A stretch of 26,103 bases of DNA from Deltaproteobacteria bacterium (GCA_015233515.1 JADFXS010000019.1:1-26103), one strand, 5' to 3'. Counted from the first letter of the stretch, positions 8,829-16,766 are shown. Notes: generated from the sequence alone by a model not told the origin. Translations and numbers: made by a program.

Positions 8829-11447
8829 GTGAAACCTGAAAATCCATACCTGGTCGATGGCCGATATTCATTCAAGGATCTAGTGGACATCGATAGATTG
8901 CGGGAAGTATTTGAACGCTTTACTCAAGCCACAGGGTATACGACGGGCCTGGTCTCCTATCCGGATCAGGAGTTGCTCGTCAGCACCGGTTGGCGAGAAA
9001 TCTGCACCAAATTTCATCGGACGTTCCCAGCCTCGTCGACACATTGCACGAAAAGCAACTTGGAGCTCACCTCCTATCTAAAAAAACAAAGAGAATTAAA
9101 TATTCATCATTGTGAAAACGGATTGGTGGACGGAGCGACGCCCATCATCATCAAAGACGTACACGTCGCGACTTTGGCCACCGGACAGATACTTTTCACG
9201 AAACCGGATTACGAACGCTTCAAAAAACAAGGTGAAGCCTACGGCTATGATATTGACGCCTATCTCGAAGCGGTCGGGAAGGTTCCGGTCGTGACCGCCG
9301 AGGAATTCAAAAAAATATTGGGATTTTTAAGTGAGATGGCCGTCATGCTCGCCGAGCAGGGACTGACCAACCTCAAAAGCCGCGAATTAGCCAAATCCGC
9401 TAGGGACAGTGAAAAGAAATTCCGCCACCTCTTCGACCACTCTCCAACCGGTTTCTATGAGATCGACTTTACCACCAACCGCTTTACTAACGTCAATCCG
9501 GCTATATGCGAATTAACCGGTTACTCGAAAGCAGAACTTTTATCCATGAACCCGTTCGATCTCATAACCGAGGAAAGCCGGAATCGTTTCCTTGTGGGCA
9601 TGGAGAGGATGATGGCCGGCCGGCCGGCGCCCACCAACCCGGAGTGTCGGATACGTGACAAGTCCGGAAAGATACACTGGGTGCAGCTCAACGTGGATTA
9701 TAAAAAAAGTGAAGGGCCGTTTCACGGCGTCGCCGTGATTGTCCACGACATCACCGACCGAAAGCGGACGGAAGCAGCCATCAAACTCGACGAAGAACGC
9801 CTTGAAGCCATCTTGGAGCTGCACCACATGATCGGCGCGAGCGAGCACGATATTACCCATTTCGCCATGGAAGCCGCCGTCCGTCTCACCGGCAGCAAGA
9901 TTGGGTACCTCGCTTTTGCCGATGAAAAAGAAACCATCCTCACCATGTATGCCTGGTCGAATTCCGCGATGCGGGAATGCATGATCCAGGACAAGCCGAT
10001 TGTGTTCCCGGTTTCTCAAACCGGCCTTTGGGGTGAGGCGATCCGGCAACGCCGCCCGGTGATCACCAACGATTACACCGCCCCCAATCCTCTCAAGAAA
10101 GGCTATCCCGAAGGCCATGTCCCCGTGATCCGCCACATGAACGCGCCCTTATTCGATGGCGAAAAAATCGTAATCGTCGCGGGCGTCGGCAATAAACCAT
10201 CGGACTACGATAAAGACGATCTGAGACAACTCAGTCTTCTCATGTCGGGCCTTTGGACCATTATCCGCCGGAAAAGGGCGGAAGAGGACAAAGAAAAGCT
10301 TCAAGAAAAATTGTTGCAGTCCCAAAAAATGGAAGCCGTCGGCACCCTGGCCGGAGGCGTGGCGCACGATTTCAACAACCTGCTCCAAGCGATCAGAGGA
10401 TACACCTCATTGATCCTTATAGGAAAAAGTGAAACAGACCTGGATTATCATCGGCTGGGAGAAATCGAAAAATTAGTTGAACGAGCGGCTCAGTTGGTCA
10501 AGCAGCTTCTTTTTTTTGGCCGCAAAGCGGAAGCCGAACGCCGCCCGGTCAAACTCGATCTTGAAGTGGAACATGCCGTAAAAATTTTGGAACGTACTAT
10601 TCCCAAGATGATTGAGATTGAAATATTTATAATCGATCATTTATGGCCCATTTTGGCGGACCCGGTTCAAATCGAGCAAGCCATTCTCAATCTGGGTAGC
10701 AACGCCGCCGACGCCATGGCCGAGGGTGGACGACTGGTCATCGAAGCCGAAAACATCACTATGGACGGTGAGTCCATCGTCAGTCATCCCGGCATCTCGG
10801 GTAATTATGTTCTATTGACCGTCTCGGATACCGGCCACGGCATGGACAAAGAGACCATGGGACACATTTTCGAGCCTTTCTTCACTACCAAGGAAATCGG
10901 TAAAGGAACCGGTCTCGGACTGGCTTCGGTTTACGGCATCGTCAAAAGTCACGGTGGTTATATCACCTGCTATAGCGAACCAGACCACGGAACGAACTTC
11001 AAGATTTATCTTCCCGCTATCGAACCGAGAGAGGCTCAGGCTACCGGAAATCTCATTACGGCCTCACCTCTGGGAGGAACGGAAACCATTCTGCTCGCCG
11101 ACGATGAGACGTCCATAATTGAAGTCATCTCGGATATTCTTCTCAGTTTCGGTTACAAGGTCCTGACCGCCTTCAGTGGCGAGGAAGCCTTGGAAATCTA
11201 CCGGGCCCAGAGGGACAAGATCGACCTGGTTATCCTGGATATCGGCATGCCCGGGATGGGAGGCCATCAGTGCCTGGTTGAACTGCTAAAAACCAATCCC
11301 GCGGTCAAGGTCCTGATTGCCAGTGGATATTCCATAAACGGCCGGGCGAAAAAATCCTTGGAAGCCGGCGCGGCCGGATACGTGGGTAAGCCCTATCAGC
11401 TGACCGACTTGTTGAACAAGGTCAGATCAGTTATGGATGGAAAATAG
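8829..11447 (+). CDS. Hybrid histidine kinase: PocR-PAS-GAF-HisKA-HATPase-REC
   Basis: 872 residues with a GTG start placed behind AAGGA (8815-8819). The N-terminal domain (about 10-185) is a PocR-type sensor: YSFKDLVDIDRL at the start, three conserved Cys (59, 73, 95), HHCENGLVD and ATGQIL. PocR domains are known or predicted to bind small organic molecules (PocR itself senses propanediol), so a small hydrocarbon-like ligand is plausible but unproven. A PAS domain (about 200-320) and a GAF domain (about 335-475) follow, then His513 in HDFNNLLQ, N-box NLGSNAADAM, G1 DTGHGM, G2 GTGLGLAS and a receiver (about 755-870) with Asp804. No membrane segment. The transmitter-receiver half is closely similar to those of the kinases at 2-1078 and 1305-3872; only the sensors differ. 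Confidence 0.95.
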   Translation: MKPENPYLVDGRYSFKDLVDIDRLREVFERFTQATGYTTGLVSYPDQELLVSTGWREICTKFHRTFPASSTHCTKSNLELTSYLKKQRELNIHHCENGLVDGATPIIIKDVHVATLATGQILFTKPDYERFKKQGEAYGYDIDAYLEAVGKVPVVTAEEFKKILGFLSEMAVMLAEQGLTNLKSRELAKSARDSEKKFRHLFDHSPTGFYEIDFTTNRFTNVNPAICELTGYSKAELLSMNPFDLITEESRNRFLVGMERMMAGRPAPTNPECRIRDKSGKIHWVQLNVDYKKSEGPFHGVAVIVHDITDRKRTEAAIKLDEERLEAILELHHMIGASEHDITHFAMEAAVRLTGSKIGYLAFADEKETILTMYAWSNSAMRECMIQDKPIVFPVSQTGLWGEAIRQRRPVITNDYTAPNPLKKGYPEGHVPVIRHMNAPLFDGEKIVIVAGVGNKPSDYDKDDLRQLSLLMSGLWTIIRRKRAEEDKEKLQEKLLQSQKMEAVGTLAGGVAHDFNNLLQAIRGYTSLILIGKSETDLDYHRLGEIEKLVERAAQLVKQLLFFGRKAEAERRPVKLDLEVEHAVKILERTIPKMIEIEIFIIDHLWPILADPVQIEQAILNLGSNAADAMAEGGRLVIEAENITMDGESIVSHPGISGNYVLLTVSDTGHGMDKETMGHIFEPFFTTKEIGKGTGLGLASVYGIVKSHGGYITCYSEPDHGTNFKIYLPAIEPREAQATGNLITASPLGGTETILLADDETSIIEVISDILLSFGYKVLTAFSGEEALEIYRAQRDKIDLVILDIGMPGMGGHQCLVELLKTNPAVKVLIASGYSINGRAKKSLEAGAAGYVGKPYQLTDLLNKVRSVMDGK

Positions 11448-11513
11448 TGAAGTCAGGTCTGTCCGTTCTCTTTTTGACCGCAAAGCCCGGCCTTGACGTA
11501 CTTGAAAATGCAG

Positions 11514-11527
11514 GCGAATGCATTCGC
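11514..11527. repeat. Perfect 14-bp palindrome
   Basis: GCGAATG followed directly by CATTCGC, between the PocR kinase and the promoter at 11635. It could be a dimeric regulator site or chance. The surrounding gap (11448-11737) otherwise holds only the promoter and inverted repeat described next. Confidence 0.35.
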
Positions 11528-11612
11528 TATAGCTTGCAAAGGGTTAGCAAGGAAAAAATTCTTTCATTCGTTACATGTCAAAGATTTCTCGTGGCTCGCC
11601 GCGGGGAGATCC

Positions 11613-11636
11613 AATAATGGATGACTTCACATTATT
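11613..11636. promoter_or_regulatory. Inverted repeat overlapping the -35 box (possible operator)
   Basis: AATAATG (11613-11619) and CATTATT (11630-11636) are exact inverted copies 10 bases apart, and the right arm runs into the -35 hexamer at 11635. This is a typical place for a repressor or activator site. No cognate regulator is identified in the window. Confidence 0.4.
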
Positions 11637-11663
11637 GACCATGCAAGCCGCATGGCCTATAAT
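11635..11663 (+). promoter_or_regulatory. Strong sigma70-type promoter
   Basis: TTGACC (11635-11640), a 17-base spacer and a perfect TATAAT (11658-11663). Transcription should start near 11670 and give a leader of about 68 bases before the kinase ATG at 11738. It also rules out the TTG at 11663 as a translation start, since that lies in the -10 box. Confidence 0.8.
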
Positions 11664-11737
11664 TGAGGGTATTCATCGACCATGCCTCAAGGACGAAGCG
11701 GAACGCATCGCTTAAATTCTCTCCGGCGGGACGTGCC

Positions 11738-12853
11738 ATGGACCTCATCGACATTTGCAATAATTATCCATCGTTACTAGAGGAAATACTCTCCGGCTTG
11801 CACCAGGCCATGATCTTGACGGACGGTCAAGGTCGGGTCATTTATTCCAGCCGGATGGTGGAAAAAATTATCGGCTTCTCCTCCGAAGATCTGTTCGATC
11901 AAGAACTGGCAAAAATCTTCACTCACGAAGACTTAGTCTTCCTTTACCCCAACATCCTGTTTTTAGCTAAAAATCAACAAATATTCGAAGGCGAACTCAT
12001 GCTCCGCCGCAAGAATGAAACTCGTTTCTTCGCCTACCTGGTCACCCGTTCTTTTCAGTTGGACCGGTCGGACCGCATGGTCATCGCTTTTTGTATCGAG
12101 GACATCGATAAGCAAAAGCATTTCGAAAAAGCTTTACGGGAAACCCATTTCGAAGATTTGATCAAGATCGCCAACGGCATCGCCCACGAACTGAGAAACC
12201 CCTTGACCAGCCTCGGCGGATTCATAAACCGCCTGTTCAAAACCGGCCAGACTTCGGTCACTCATGAGCAATACCACGATTTTATCTTCGACAATTTGCG
12301 TCGTATCGAAAACCTGGTCAAAAAAGTCGACTATCTGGTTTCCCTGCCTAAACCCGACTTTAAGATGGAACCGGCCAAGGAGGTTATCGACCAAGCGCTA
12401 GTTCAATACCGACCAGACATGGCCGCCAAGGGTATTGTCCTGAATCTTGACGTGGATGAGGTCATGCTATTGGTTGATCGAGGCTTGTTTTGCCGGGTTG
12501 TCTCCATTCTGGTGGAAAACGCCCTGGACGCCATGAGCGGGCCCGGATGCCTGACCATAGACAGTCGAATCAAGGACAATCATTACGAAATCCATGTTAC
12601 CGACACCGGGAGCGGTATCACGCCTGAAGACTTGCCTTTTATCTTCAATCCTTTTTTCAGCACCAAACCCTCCGGAGCCGGAATCGACCTGGCCGTGGTC
12701 AAAAGAATCATGATCAGCCACGGCGGGCGCGTTGAAGCGGAATCGACTCCGGGCCAAAAAACGACCTTCATCTTATATTTTCCCATGGAACGCCGTCGAA
12801 CTATCCGCATCGCTCCTTTGGAGCCGGAAAACGGCGTTTCCCCGGAGAAATGA
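11738..12853 (+). CDS. PAS-domain sensor histidine kinase (no receiver)
   Basis: 371 residues from the ATG at 11738, which follows GGCGGGA and lies downstream of the -10 box at 11658; the longer frame from a TTG at 11663 is rejected. A PAS domain (about 15-125) has the typical ILTDGQGRVIYSS opening. The H-box IAHELRNPLTSLGG carries His150, with N-box LVENALDAM (about 259) and G1 DTGSGI (289). The G2 box is odd: the expected GTGLGLAVVKR reads GAGIDLAVVKR (313-323), so nucleotide binding may be altered. No membrane segment and no fused receiver, so the partner regulator is elsewhere. The next gene, a CoA-transferase fusion, begins 48 bases downstream without an obvious promoter, which suggests co-expression. 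Confidence 0.93.
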   Translation: MDLIDICNNYPSLLEEILSGLHQAMILTDGQGRVIYSSRMVEKIIGFSSEDLFDQELAKIFTHEDLVFLYPNILFLAKNQQIFEGELMLRRKNETRFFAYLVTRSFQLDRSDRMVIAFCIEDIDKQKHFEKALRETHFEDLIKIANGIAHELRNPLTSLGGFINRLFKTGQTSVTHEQYHDFIFDNLRRIENLVKKVDYLVSLPKPDFKMEPAKEVIDQALVQYRPDMAAKGIVLNLDVDEVMLLVDRGLFCRVVSILVENALDAMSGPGCLTIDSRIKDNHYEIHVTDTGSGITPEDLPFIFNPFFSTKPSGAGIDLAVVKRIMISHGGRVEAESTPGQKTTFILYFPMERRRTIRIAPLEPENGVSPEK

Positions 12854-12901
12854 GCTAAACCGTTCAGCCCCTGATTTCGAGATAAAAATATTGGTGACCA
12901 G

Positions 12902-14776
12902 ATGTCGAAAGCCAAATACATAACCGCTGACGAAGCCGTGACCACCATCCGGAAAGGCAGTCGGATATTCATCGGATCAGGTTGCGGCGAACCTCAATAT
13001 CTGGTCGAACACATTGTCCAATACGCCAATAATGTCAATGACGTCGAGGTAATCCAAATCATCTCCGCGCGGGCCTTCGGGGGGACCACCGACAAATTGG
13101 AAGACCATTTTCGGGTCAAATGCTTATTTGTCGCCGATCGGAGCGCCCGCGAAGCGCTGTGGGAAGGCCGGATCGAGTACATTCCCATGTACCTATCGCG
13201 CGTTCCCAGACTTTTTTCCGAAGGTCGGCTGGCCTTGGACTGCGCCTTTATCCAAGTATCCCCACCCAACGCTTATGGCTACATGAGTCTGGGCGTCTCC
13301 GTGGGCGCGGCCAAGGAAGCCATCTCCGCCGCGGGCCTGGTTATTGCCCAGGTCAACCCGGCCATGCCCGTTACTTTGGGTGACAGCTTTATCCACATCA
13401 GCGAGGTTGACGCCTTAGTTGATCATGAAGAATCGTTGCTGGAAGTCATCGAACCGGAGTTATCGGAAACCGCCGTGGCCATCGGCGCCGGGATCGCCCG
13501 CCTGGTGGATGACGGCGCCACTGTTCACGCCGGGCTGGGGCCGCTCTGTCGCGCGGCGCTCAACGCCATGATCGACAAAAAAGACCTGGGTGTTCATACC
13601 GACATATTGACCGACGATTACCTGGAACTGATCCGCCGCGGTGTGGTCACCAACCGCCGCAAAAGCATCAATCCCAACCGGATTGTGACCTCTTACTGCA
13701 TCGGCAGACGGGAGCTATTTGATTTTGTCCGCATGAACCCCTTTGTGGAATTCTATCCGGTATCTCGAACCAATGATCCATACGAAATCGGTCAGCATCG
13801 CAACATGATCGCCATCCATGAAGCTTCGGAAATGGATCTATCCGGGCAAGCGTCCTCTTCTTACGGTAACCGCGTCAACATTGGAGTCGGGGGTATGAGG
13901 GATTTCATCGATGGGGCCTTGCGCTCCGTGGACGGGAAATCCATCATCGCCTTGAATAGTACCAGGGAGAACGACACAAAGTCCAATATCGTCCCGACCC
14001 TGGCTGAAGGGGCTAATGTGGTGGCCACCAAAGCTGGAGCCCATTATGTCGTCACGGAGTTCGGAGCGGTCAATTTGGAAGCCAAGTCCATCCGGGACCG
14101 GGCTACGGCGCTTATAGAAATAGCTCACCCGAAATTTCGAGAAGACCTGTTTAGTCGAGCCCAGAATCAAGGCCTGCTCGCCTCGTCCGATCCCATCTGT
14201 TTGTTCAAGCCGGTTATTTACCCTCACTATTTGGAAAAAACCATCGAAGTCCAAGGCGAACCCCTGATTTGCCGTCCGGCCAAGGCCACCGATATACGAG
14301 CCATTCAGGAATTTTTCTATCGCTTGAACGCGCGGGATATTCAATATAGATTTCTCCGATCCGTGAAAGTCTTCCCCCGCAGGGAAATGGCGACCATGGC
14401 CAATATCGATTATCACGACCGTATGACGATATTGATCCTCAAAGGCGCCATCGGCTTTGAACGGGTCATCGCCGTTGGCCGCTATAAAGCGGGAGAACAC
14501 GCCGATTTGGTGGAAGTGGACGTGGCGGTGGTCGCCGATTATCGGCGTAAAGGCCTCGGCCGGATGCTGATGAAACAAGTCCTGGAAATCGCTGAAAGCA
14601 AGGGCTTCAACGGTATGATTGCCTTCGTGGCTCACGACAACCCCAACACTCTGCGCTTGCTCAAATCCGTGGGATACCGCTCTCGAGCCACCTTGAACCT
14701 CGGTGTTTTCGAGGTAGTGCTCCGGTTTTCCGAACCAGTGAGCGAACCCACCATGGAGATCATCTATAATCAATAA
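12902..14776 (+). CDS. Acetyl-CoA hydrolase/transferase-family protein fused to a GNAT acetyltransferase
   Basis: 624 residues. Residues 1-435 are a class I CoA-transferase of the acetyl-CoA hydrolase/4-hydroxybutyrate CoA-transferase type, which swaps CoA between an acyl-CoA and a carboxylate. Recognisable stretches are FIGSGCGEPQYL, QVSPPNAYGYMSLG, DGATVHAGLG, NIGVGGMRDF and VVTEFGAVNLEAKS. Residues about 455-615 are a GNAT domain with acetyl-CoA motif A, VADYRRKGLGRMLM. The fusion itself is a known architecture in this phylum. Oddity: where family members usually read HTEM with the catalytic Glu, this one reads HTDI (Asp234), and the usual QxGIG is HAGLG. The CoA-transferase half may thus have changed chemistry. 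It follows the kinase by 48 bases, and a small exported protein follows by 13 bases, so the three probably form an operon. Confidence 0.9.
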   Translation: MSKAKYITADEAVTTIRKGSRIFIGSGCGEPQYLVEHIVQYANNVNDVEVIQIISARAFGGTTDKLEDHFRVKCLFVADRSAREALWEGRIEYIPMYLSRVPRLFSEGRLALDCAFIQVSPPNAYGYMSLGVSVGAAKEAISAAGLVIAQVNPAMPVTLGDSFIHISEVDALVDHEESLLEVIEPELSETAVAIGAGIARLVDDGATVHAGLGPLCRAALNAMIDKKDLGVHTDILTDDYLELIRRGVVTNRRKSINPNRIVTSYCIGRRELFDFVRMNPFVEFYPVSRTNDPYEIGQHRNMIAIHEASEMDLSGQASSSYGNRVNIGVGGMRDFIDGALRSVDGKSIIALNSTRENDTKSNIVPTLAEGANVVATKAGAHYVVTEFGAVNLEAKSIRDRATALIEIAHPKFREDLFSRAQNQGLLASSDPICLFKPVIYPHYLEKTIEVQGEPLICRPAKATDIRAIQEFFYRLNARDIQYRFLRSVKVFPRREMATMANIDYHDRMTILILKGAIGFERVIAVGRYKAGEHADLVEVDVAVVADYRRKGLGRMLMKQVLEIAESKGFNGMIAFVAHDNPNTLRLLKSVGYRSRATLNLGVFEVVLRFSEPVSEPTMEIIYNQ

Positions 14777-14789
14777 GGAGAATAACCGA

Positions 14790-15359
14790 TTGAGACATCC
14801 AATTATCACGGTTCGTCGACACGTCCGGACTTGTCTACGAACGTGTTTTTTAGCGCTCATGATCGTCTGGCTGCCGATTAGTGTGAATGCGGCCGAAGAA
14901 ACCTGGAAACCCGTGGCCGATCATCCGTATAAAAAACAAGTCGCGGACGGATACTGTAACTGTATCTTCAGCCACCAGGACATCCCCAAAGGGCGGGAAA
15001 GCACGGTGGAGATCAAAAGCGATTATGTCACCCCCGAGCCGGTTTATGGCCGTTGCTATTGGCTCAAGCCGATAGGTGCGGTCAGAGCCGAAGACTTCTG
15101 GCATGAAATATGGATCGATGGCCGTCTGGTCCAGCTCACAGAATTCCAAGATCCCCCGGCGCCGGAATGGGATCAGATCGCCGTTTGGGTATCCGAGGAC
15201 TACTCCAAGGAAATGAAAGCCTTAAAACGCGGCAAGCATGAGGTTGTCATCTACGTCATGAAAAATACCGACCAACCGTGGATGGCCGCCGGTCGTCCGG
15301 ATAGCTTGAGCGGACAGGTCATCCTATCCAAAGGCCGGTTTACATATACCGTAAAATGA
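14790..15359 (+). CDS. Hypothetical exported protein
   Basis: 189 residues. The TTG start at 14790 is chosen because AAGGAG (14775-14780) sits at the right distance; no better start precedes the signal peptide. The N-terminus is Arg-rich (RRHVRTCLR), then a hydrophobic stretch ending in WLPISVNA before AEE, a plausible signal peptidase I site. The mature part of about 155 residues has three Cys (two in GYCNC, one in GRCYW) and is rich in Trp and charged residues, with no membrane anchor. I do not recognise the family. It follows the CoA-transferase/GNAT gene by 13 bases and should be co-transcribed. Role unknown; a periplasmic binding or accessory function is possible. Confidence 0.78.
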   Translation: MRHPIITVRRHVRTCLRTCFLALMIVWLPISVNAAEETWKPVADHPYKKQVADGYCNCIFSHQDIPKGRESTVEIKSDYVTPEPVYGRCYWLKPIGAVRAEDFWHEIWIDGRLVQLTEFQDPPAPEWDQIAVWVSEDYSKEMKALKRGKHEVVIYVMKNTDQPWMAAGRPDSLSGQVILSKGRFTYTVK

Positions 15360-15388
15360 TGTGATGTGGATTAGTACCAATGGGAGCT

Positions 15389-15408
15389 CCCCGCAGCGAG
15401 CTGCGGGG
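15389..15408. repeat. REP-like palindrome
   Basis: CCCCGCAG, loop CGAG, then CTGCGGGG: a perfect 8-bp stem with no T-run behind it, so more like a dispersed REP palindrome than a terminator. A degenerate relative with the same CAGC/GCT core lies at 16382-16407. It may still stabilise the 3' end of the upstream transcript. Confidence 0.6.
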
Positions 15409-15442
15409 AACCTTCGGCTTGTCAGGAGTGAAAGCGTATTAA

Positions 15443-15685
15443 TTTTTATTCGCTAATCCCGCGGCAAAAGGCAAGGAATATGCTCGCCTGTATGTTCAGG
15501 GAAGACGGTTTAATCCCCCGTTGGGATATTCAATTTACCGGCGCTCATCCCCCTATTATAGCCCCAAATTCACCGCCGCTTATCAGCCTGAGCTCAAAAA
15601 CCGAATATAGGCTGAGTCCCTGGCGAAACGCGAAAACGAGATTTACAGCAAGGATTTATGGGCCTCGTTGATTGACGGTTTGTAA
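15443..15685 (+). pseudogene. C-terminal remnant of an unidentified gene, with in-frame TAG
   Basis: Directly after an in-frame TAA at 15440, one frame reads FLFANPAAKGKEYARLYVQG and continues through YSIYRRSSPYYSPKF and AAYQPELKNRI. It then meets a TAG at 15608-15610 and continues AESLAKRENEIYSKD to a TAA at 15683. The 80 codons have a protein-like composition and no start codon with a ribosome site, so this is best read as the tail of a lost gene with a nonsense mutation. I cannot name the parent family. The palindrome at 15389-15408 lies close to the broken end. Confidence 0.5.
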
Positions 15686-15715
15686 ATTACGGCAAAAACA
15701 GTTAATTATGAACGA

Positions 15716-16195
15716 CTAACAGGTCTTGCGAAAAGCATCCAGAAAAGCGTCGAAGAGTTCCGGAATGCGGATTACGCCCACGACTTCGTCGGCTTCTACC
15801 ACCGGCGCGATCCGGAGTCGTATTTTCCTGTCTGTCAAAAGAGTGTAAGCTTTTAAAAGATCGTCATTCATCCTCAAAGCCGGAACCTTGACCATGAAGT
15901 CCTCGACTTTACGGTAATGACATTCCTTAAGCCCCTTTTCCATGGCTTCCTGCCAACCGGTTTTCCCCAATAACCCGTGCCAGGTAATGAATTCGTTTCT
16001 GAAAGCCTCCAATACATTGCGCATGGCGATGACGCCTAAGGGACGGTTTTGGTGATCCACTACCACCAGGCTGCGGTTATGGATGGTTTTAGCGACGTCA
16101 GCCATGGCTTCCATGGCTTCGGCCAGACTGGCATCCGCATGAATGGTTTTAAATTTCCGGTCCATGTAATCCCAAACTCGAGCTGATAAAGGCAT
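15716..16195 (-). CDS. CBS-domain pair protein
   Basis: 159 residues with ATG at 16195 behind a strong AGGAGG-type site (16201-16207 on this strand). CBS1 covers about 10-65 (VWDYMDRKFKTIHADASLAEA … SLVVVDHQNRPLGVIAMRN) and CBS2 about 95-152 (VEDFMVKVPALRMNDDL … IAPVVEADEVVGVIRI). A helical stretch with two Trp separates them. Stand-alone CBS pairs usually bind adenosine nucleotides and regulate partner proteins; no enzyme domain is fused here and the partner is unknown. The gene stands alone on the minus strand, converging on the exported-protein operon. Confidence 0.9.
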   Translation of the reverse strand: MPLSARVWDYMDRKFKTIHADASLAEAMEAMADVAKTIHNRSLVVVDHQNRPLGVIAMRNVLEAFRNEFITWHGLLGKTGWQEAMEKGLKECHYRKVEDFMVKVPALRMNDDLLKAYTLLTDRKIRLRIAPVVEADEVVGVIRIPELFDAFLDAFRKTC

Positions 16196-16257
16196 AATAA
16201 CCTCCTCAAGGTAAGGCCCTGTAACTGGTCAGCGTTAATTTAGTATCACTGGATATG

Positions 16258-16286
16258 AGACTACTCAAAGTGTGGCTTTATGTCAA
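16258..16286 (-). promoter_or_regulatory. Candidate sigma70 promoter of the CBS gene
   Basis: On the minus strand a perfect TTGACA (16286-16281) is followed after 17 bases by TAGTCT (16263-16258). The -35 is ideal and the -10 weak. It would give a leader of about 55 bases before the ATG at 16195. Confidence 0.4.
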
Positions 16287-16381
16287 GATCGCGAGAATAC
16301 GATAAGTTTATCACCGTAAAAAAGATCGGCTGAATTCGTAATTCATGACCTTCAGTTCAGGTTTTAACATGCTCGCGAGCC

Positions 16382-16407
16382 CATTCCCGGCAGCTTGCTA
16401 CGGGATG
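16382..16407. repeat. Degenerate REP-like palindrome
   Basis: CATTCCCGGCAGC, TT, then GCTACGGGATG form an imperfect hairpin resembling the palindrome at 15389-15408. No T-run follows. Confidence 0.45.
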
Positions 16408-16460
16408 GCGCGCAAAAAATCATGGTGGTTCTCATAAGTTTCTTCGTTTTGAAGTATCAT

Positions 16461-16549
16461 TGTCATTTCGAGGAGCGGCCACAGGCCGCGACGAGAAATC
16501 TCCAACACTACAAAATCACAATGAGATTTCTCCCTTCGGTCGAAATGAC
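16461..16549 (-). repeat. MITE/REP-like palindromic element, copy 2 (inverted)
   Basis: 89 bases starting TGTCATTTCGA and ending TCGAAATGAC, in opposite orientation to the copy at 8567-8666. Read in reverse it shares GACCGAAGGGAGAAATCTCA with copy 1, and its other arm matches copy 1 closely (TTTCTCGTCGCGGC against TTTCTCTTCGCGGC). The ATGGCGGCAA word found 27 bases before copy 1 also occurs, in reverse, beyond this copy (near 16575-16590), so the mobile unit may be larger than the palindrome. Confidence 0.8.
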
Positions 16550-16766
16550 CGACTGGGGTGTTCGCGAATGAGCTGAGATTTTGCCGCCATCATTCCGAAA
16601 AAACTTTCGAGCATCGCCATAAATGCTTTCGTTCTTTTTGAGCTTAATATATTTCCTTGAGCAGCCGGTAATTTTTTCCTAGCGACATTACTTTGCGGCT
16701 CCCCCAAAAGGGTTTGACACGGCCGGGCTTAAGCTTCGCTCTGAATCCGGGCGGGAGTACAGAAAA

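Larger units (their letters stand above)
15360..15715. other. Convergent intergenic region
   Basis: 356 bases between the convergent exported-protein and CBS genes. It contains a REP-like palindrome (15389-15408) and the decayed coding remnant (15443-15685). No intrinsic terminator with a T-run was seen. Confidence 0.6.

Noticed and set aside
11663..11737. Longer N-terminus of the PAS kinase from a TTG at 11663
   Set aside because: The TTG falls within the TATAAT box and has no ribosome site; the ATG at 11738 does.
13838..14860. 340-codon minus-strand frame opposite the CoA-transferase/GNAT gene
   Set aside because: It mirrors a clearly conserved gene, shows no recognisable domain and runs through the end of two plus-strand genes.
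15608..15610. TAG as a pyrrolysine codon in a functional gene
   Set aside because: No start codon or ribosome site precedes the frame, a TAA lies just upstream at 15440, and no pyl genes are visible; gene decay is simpler.
16516..16707. 63-codon minus-strand frame ending in SFRPKGEISL
   Set aside because: Its tail is the palindromic repeat read as protein; the same words appear in a spurious frame through copy 1 near 8570.
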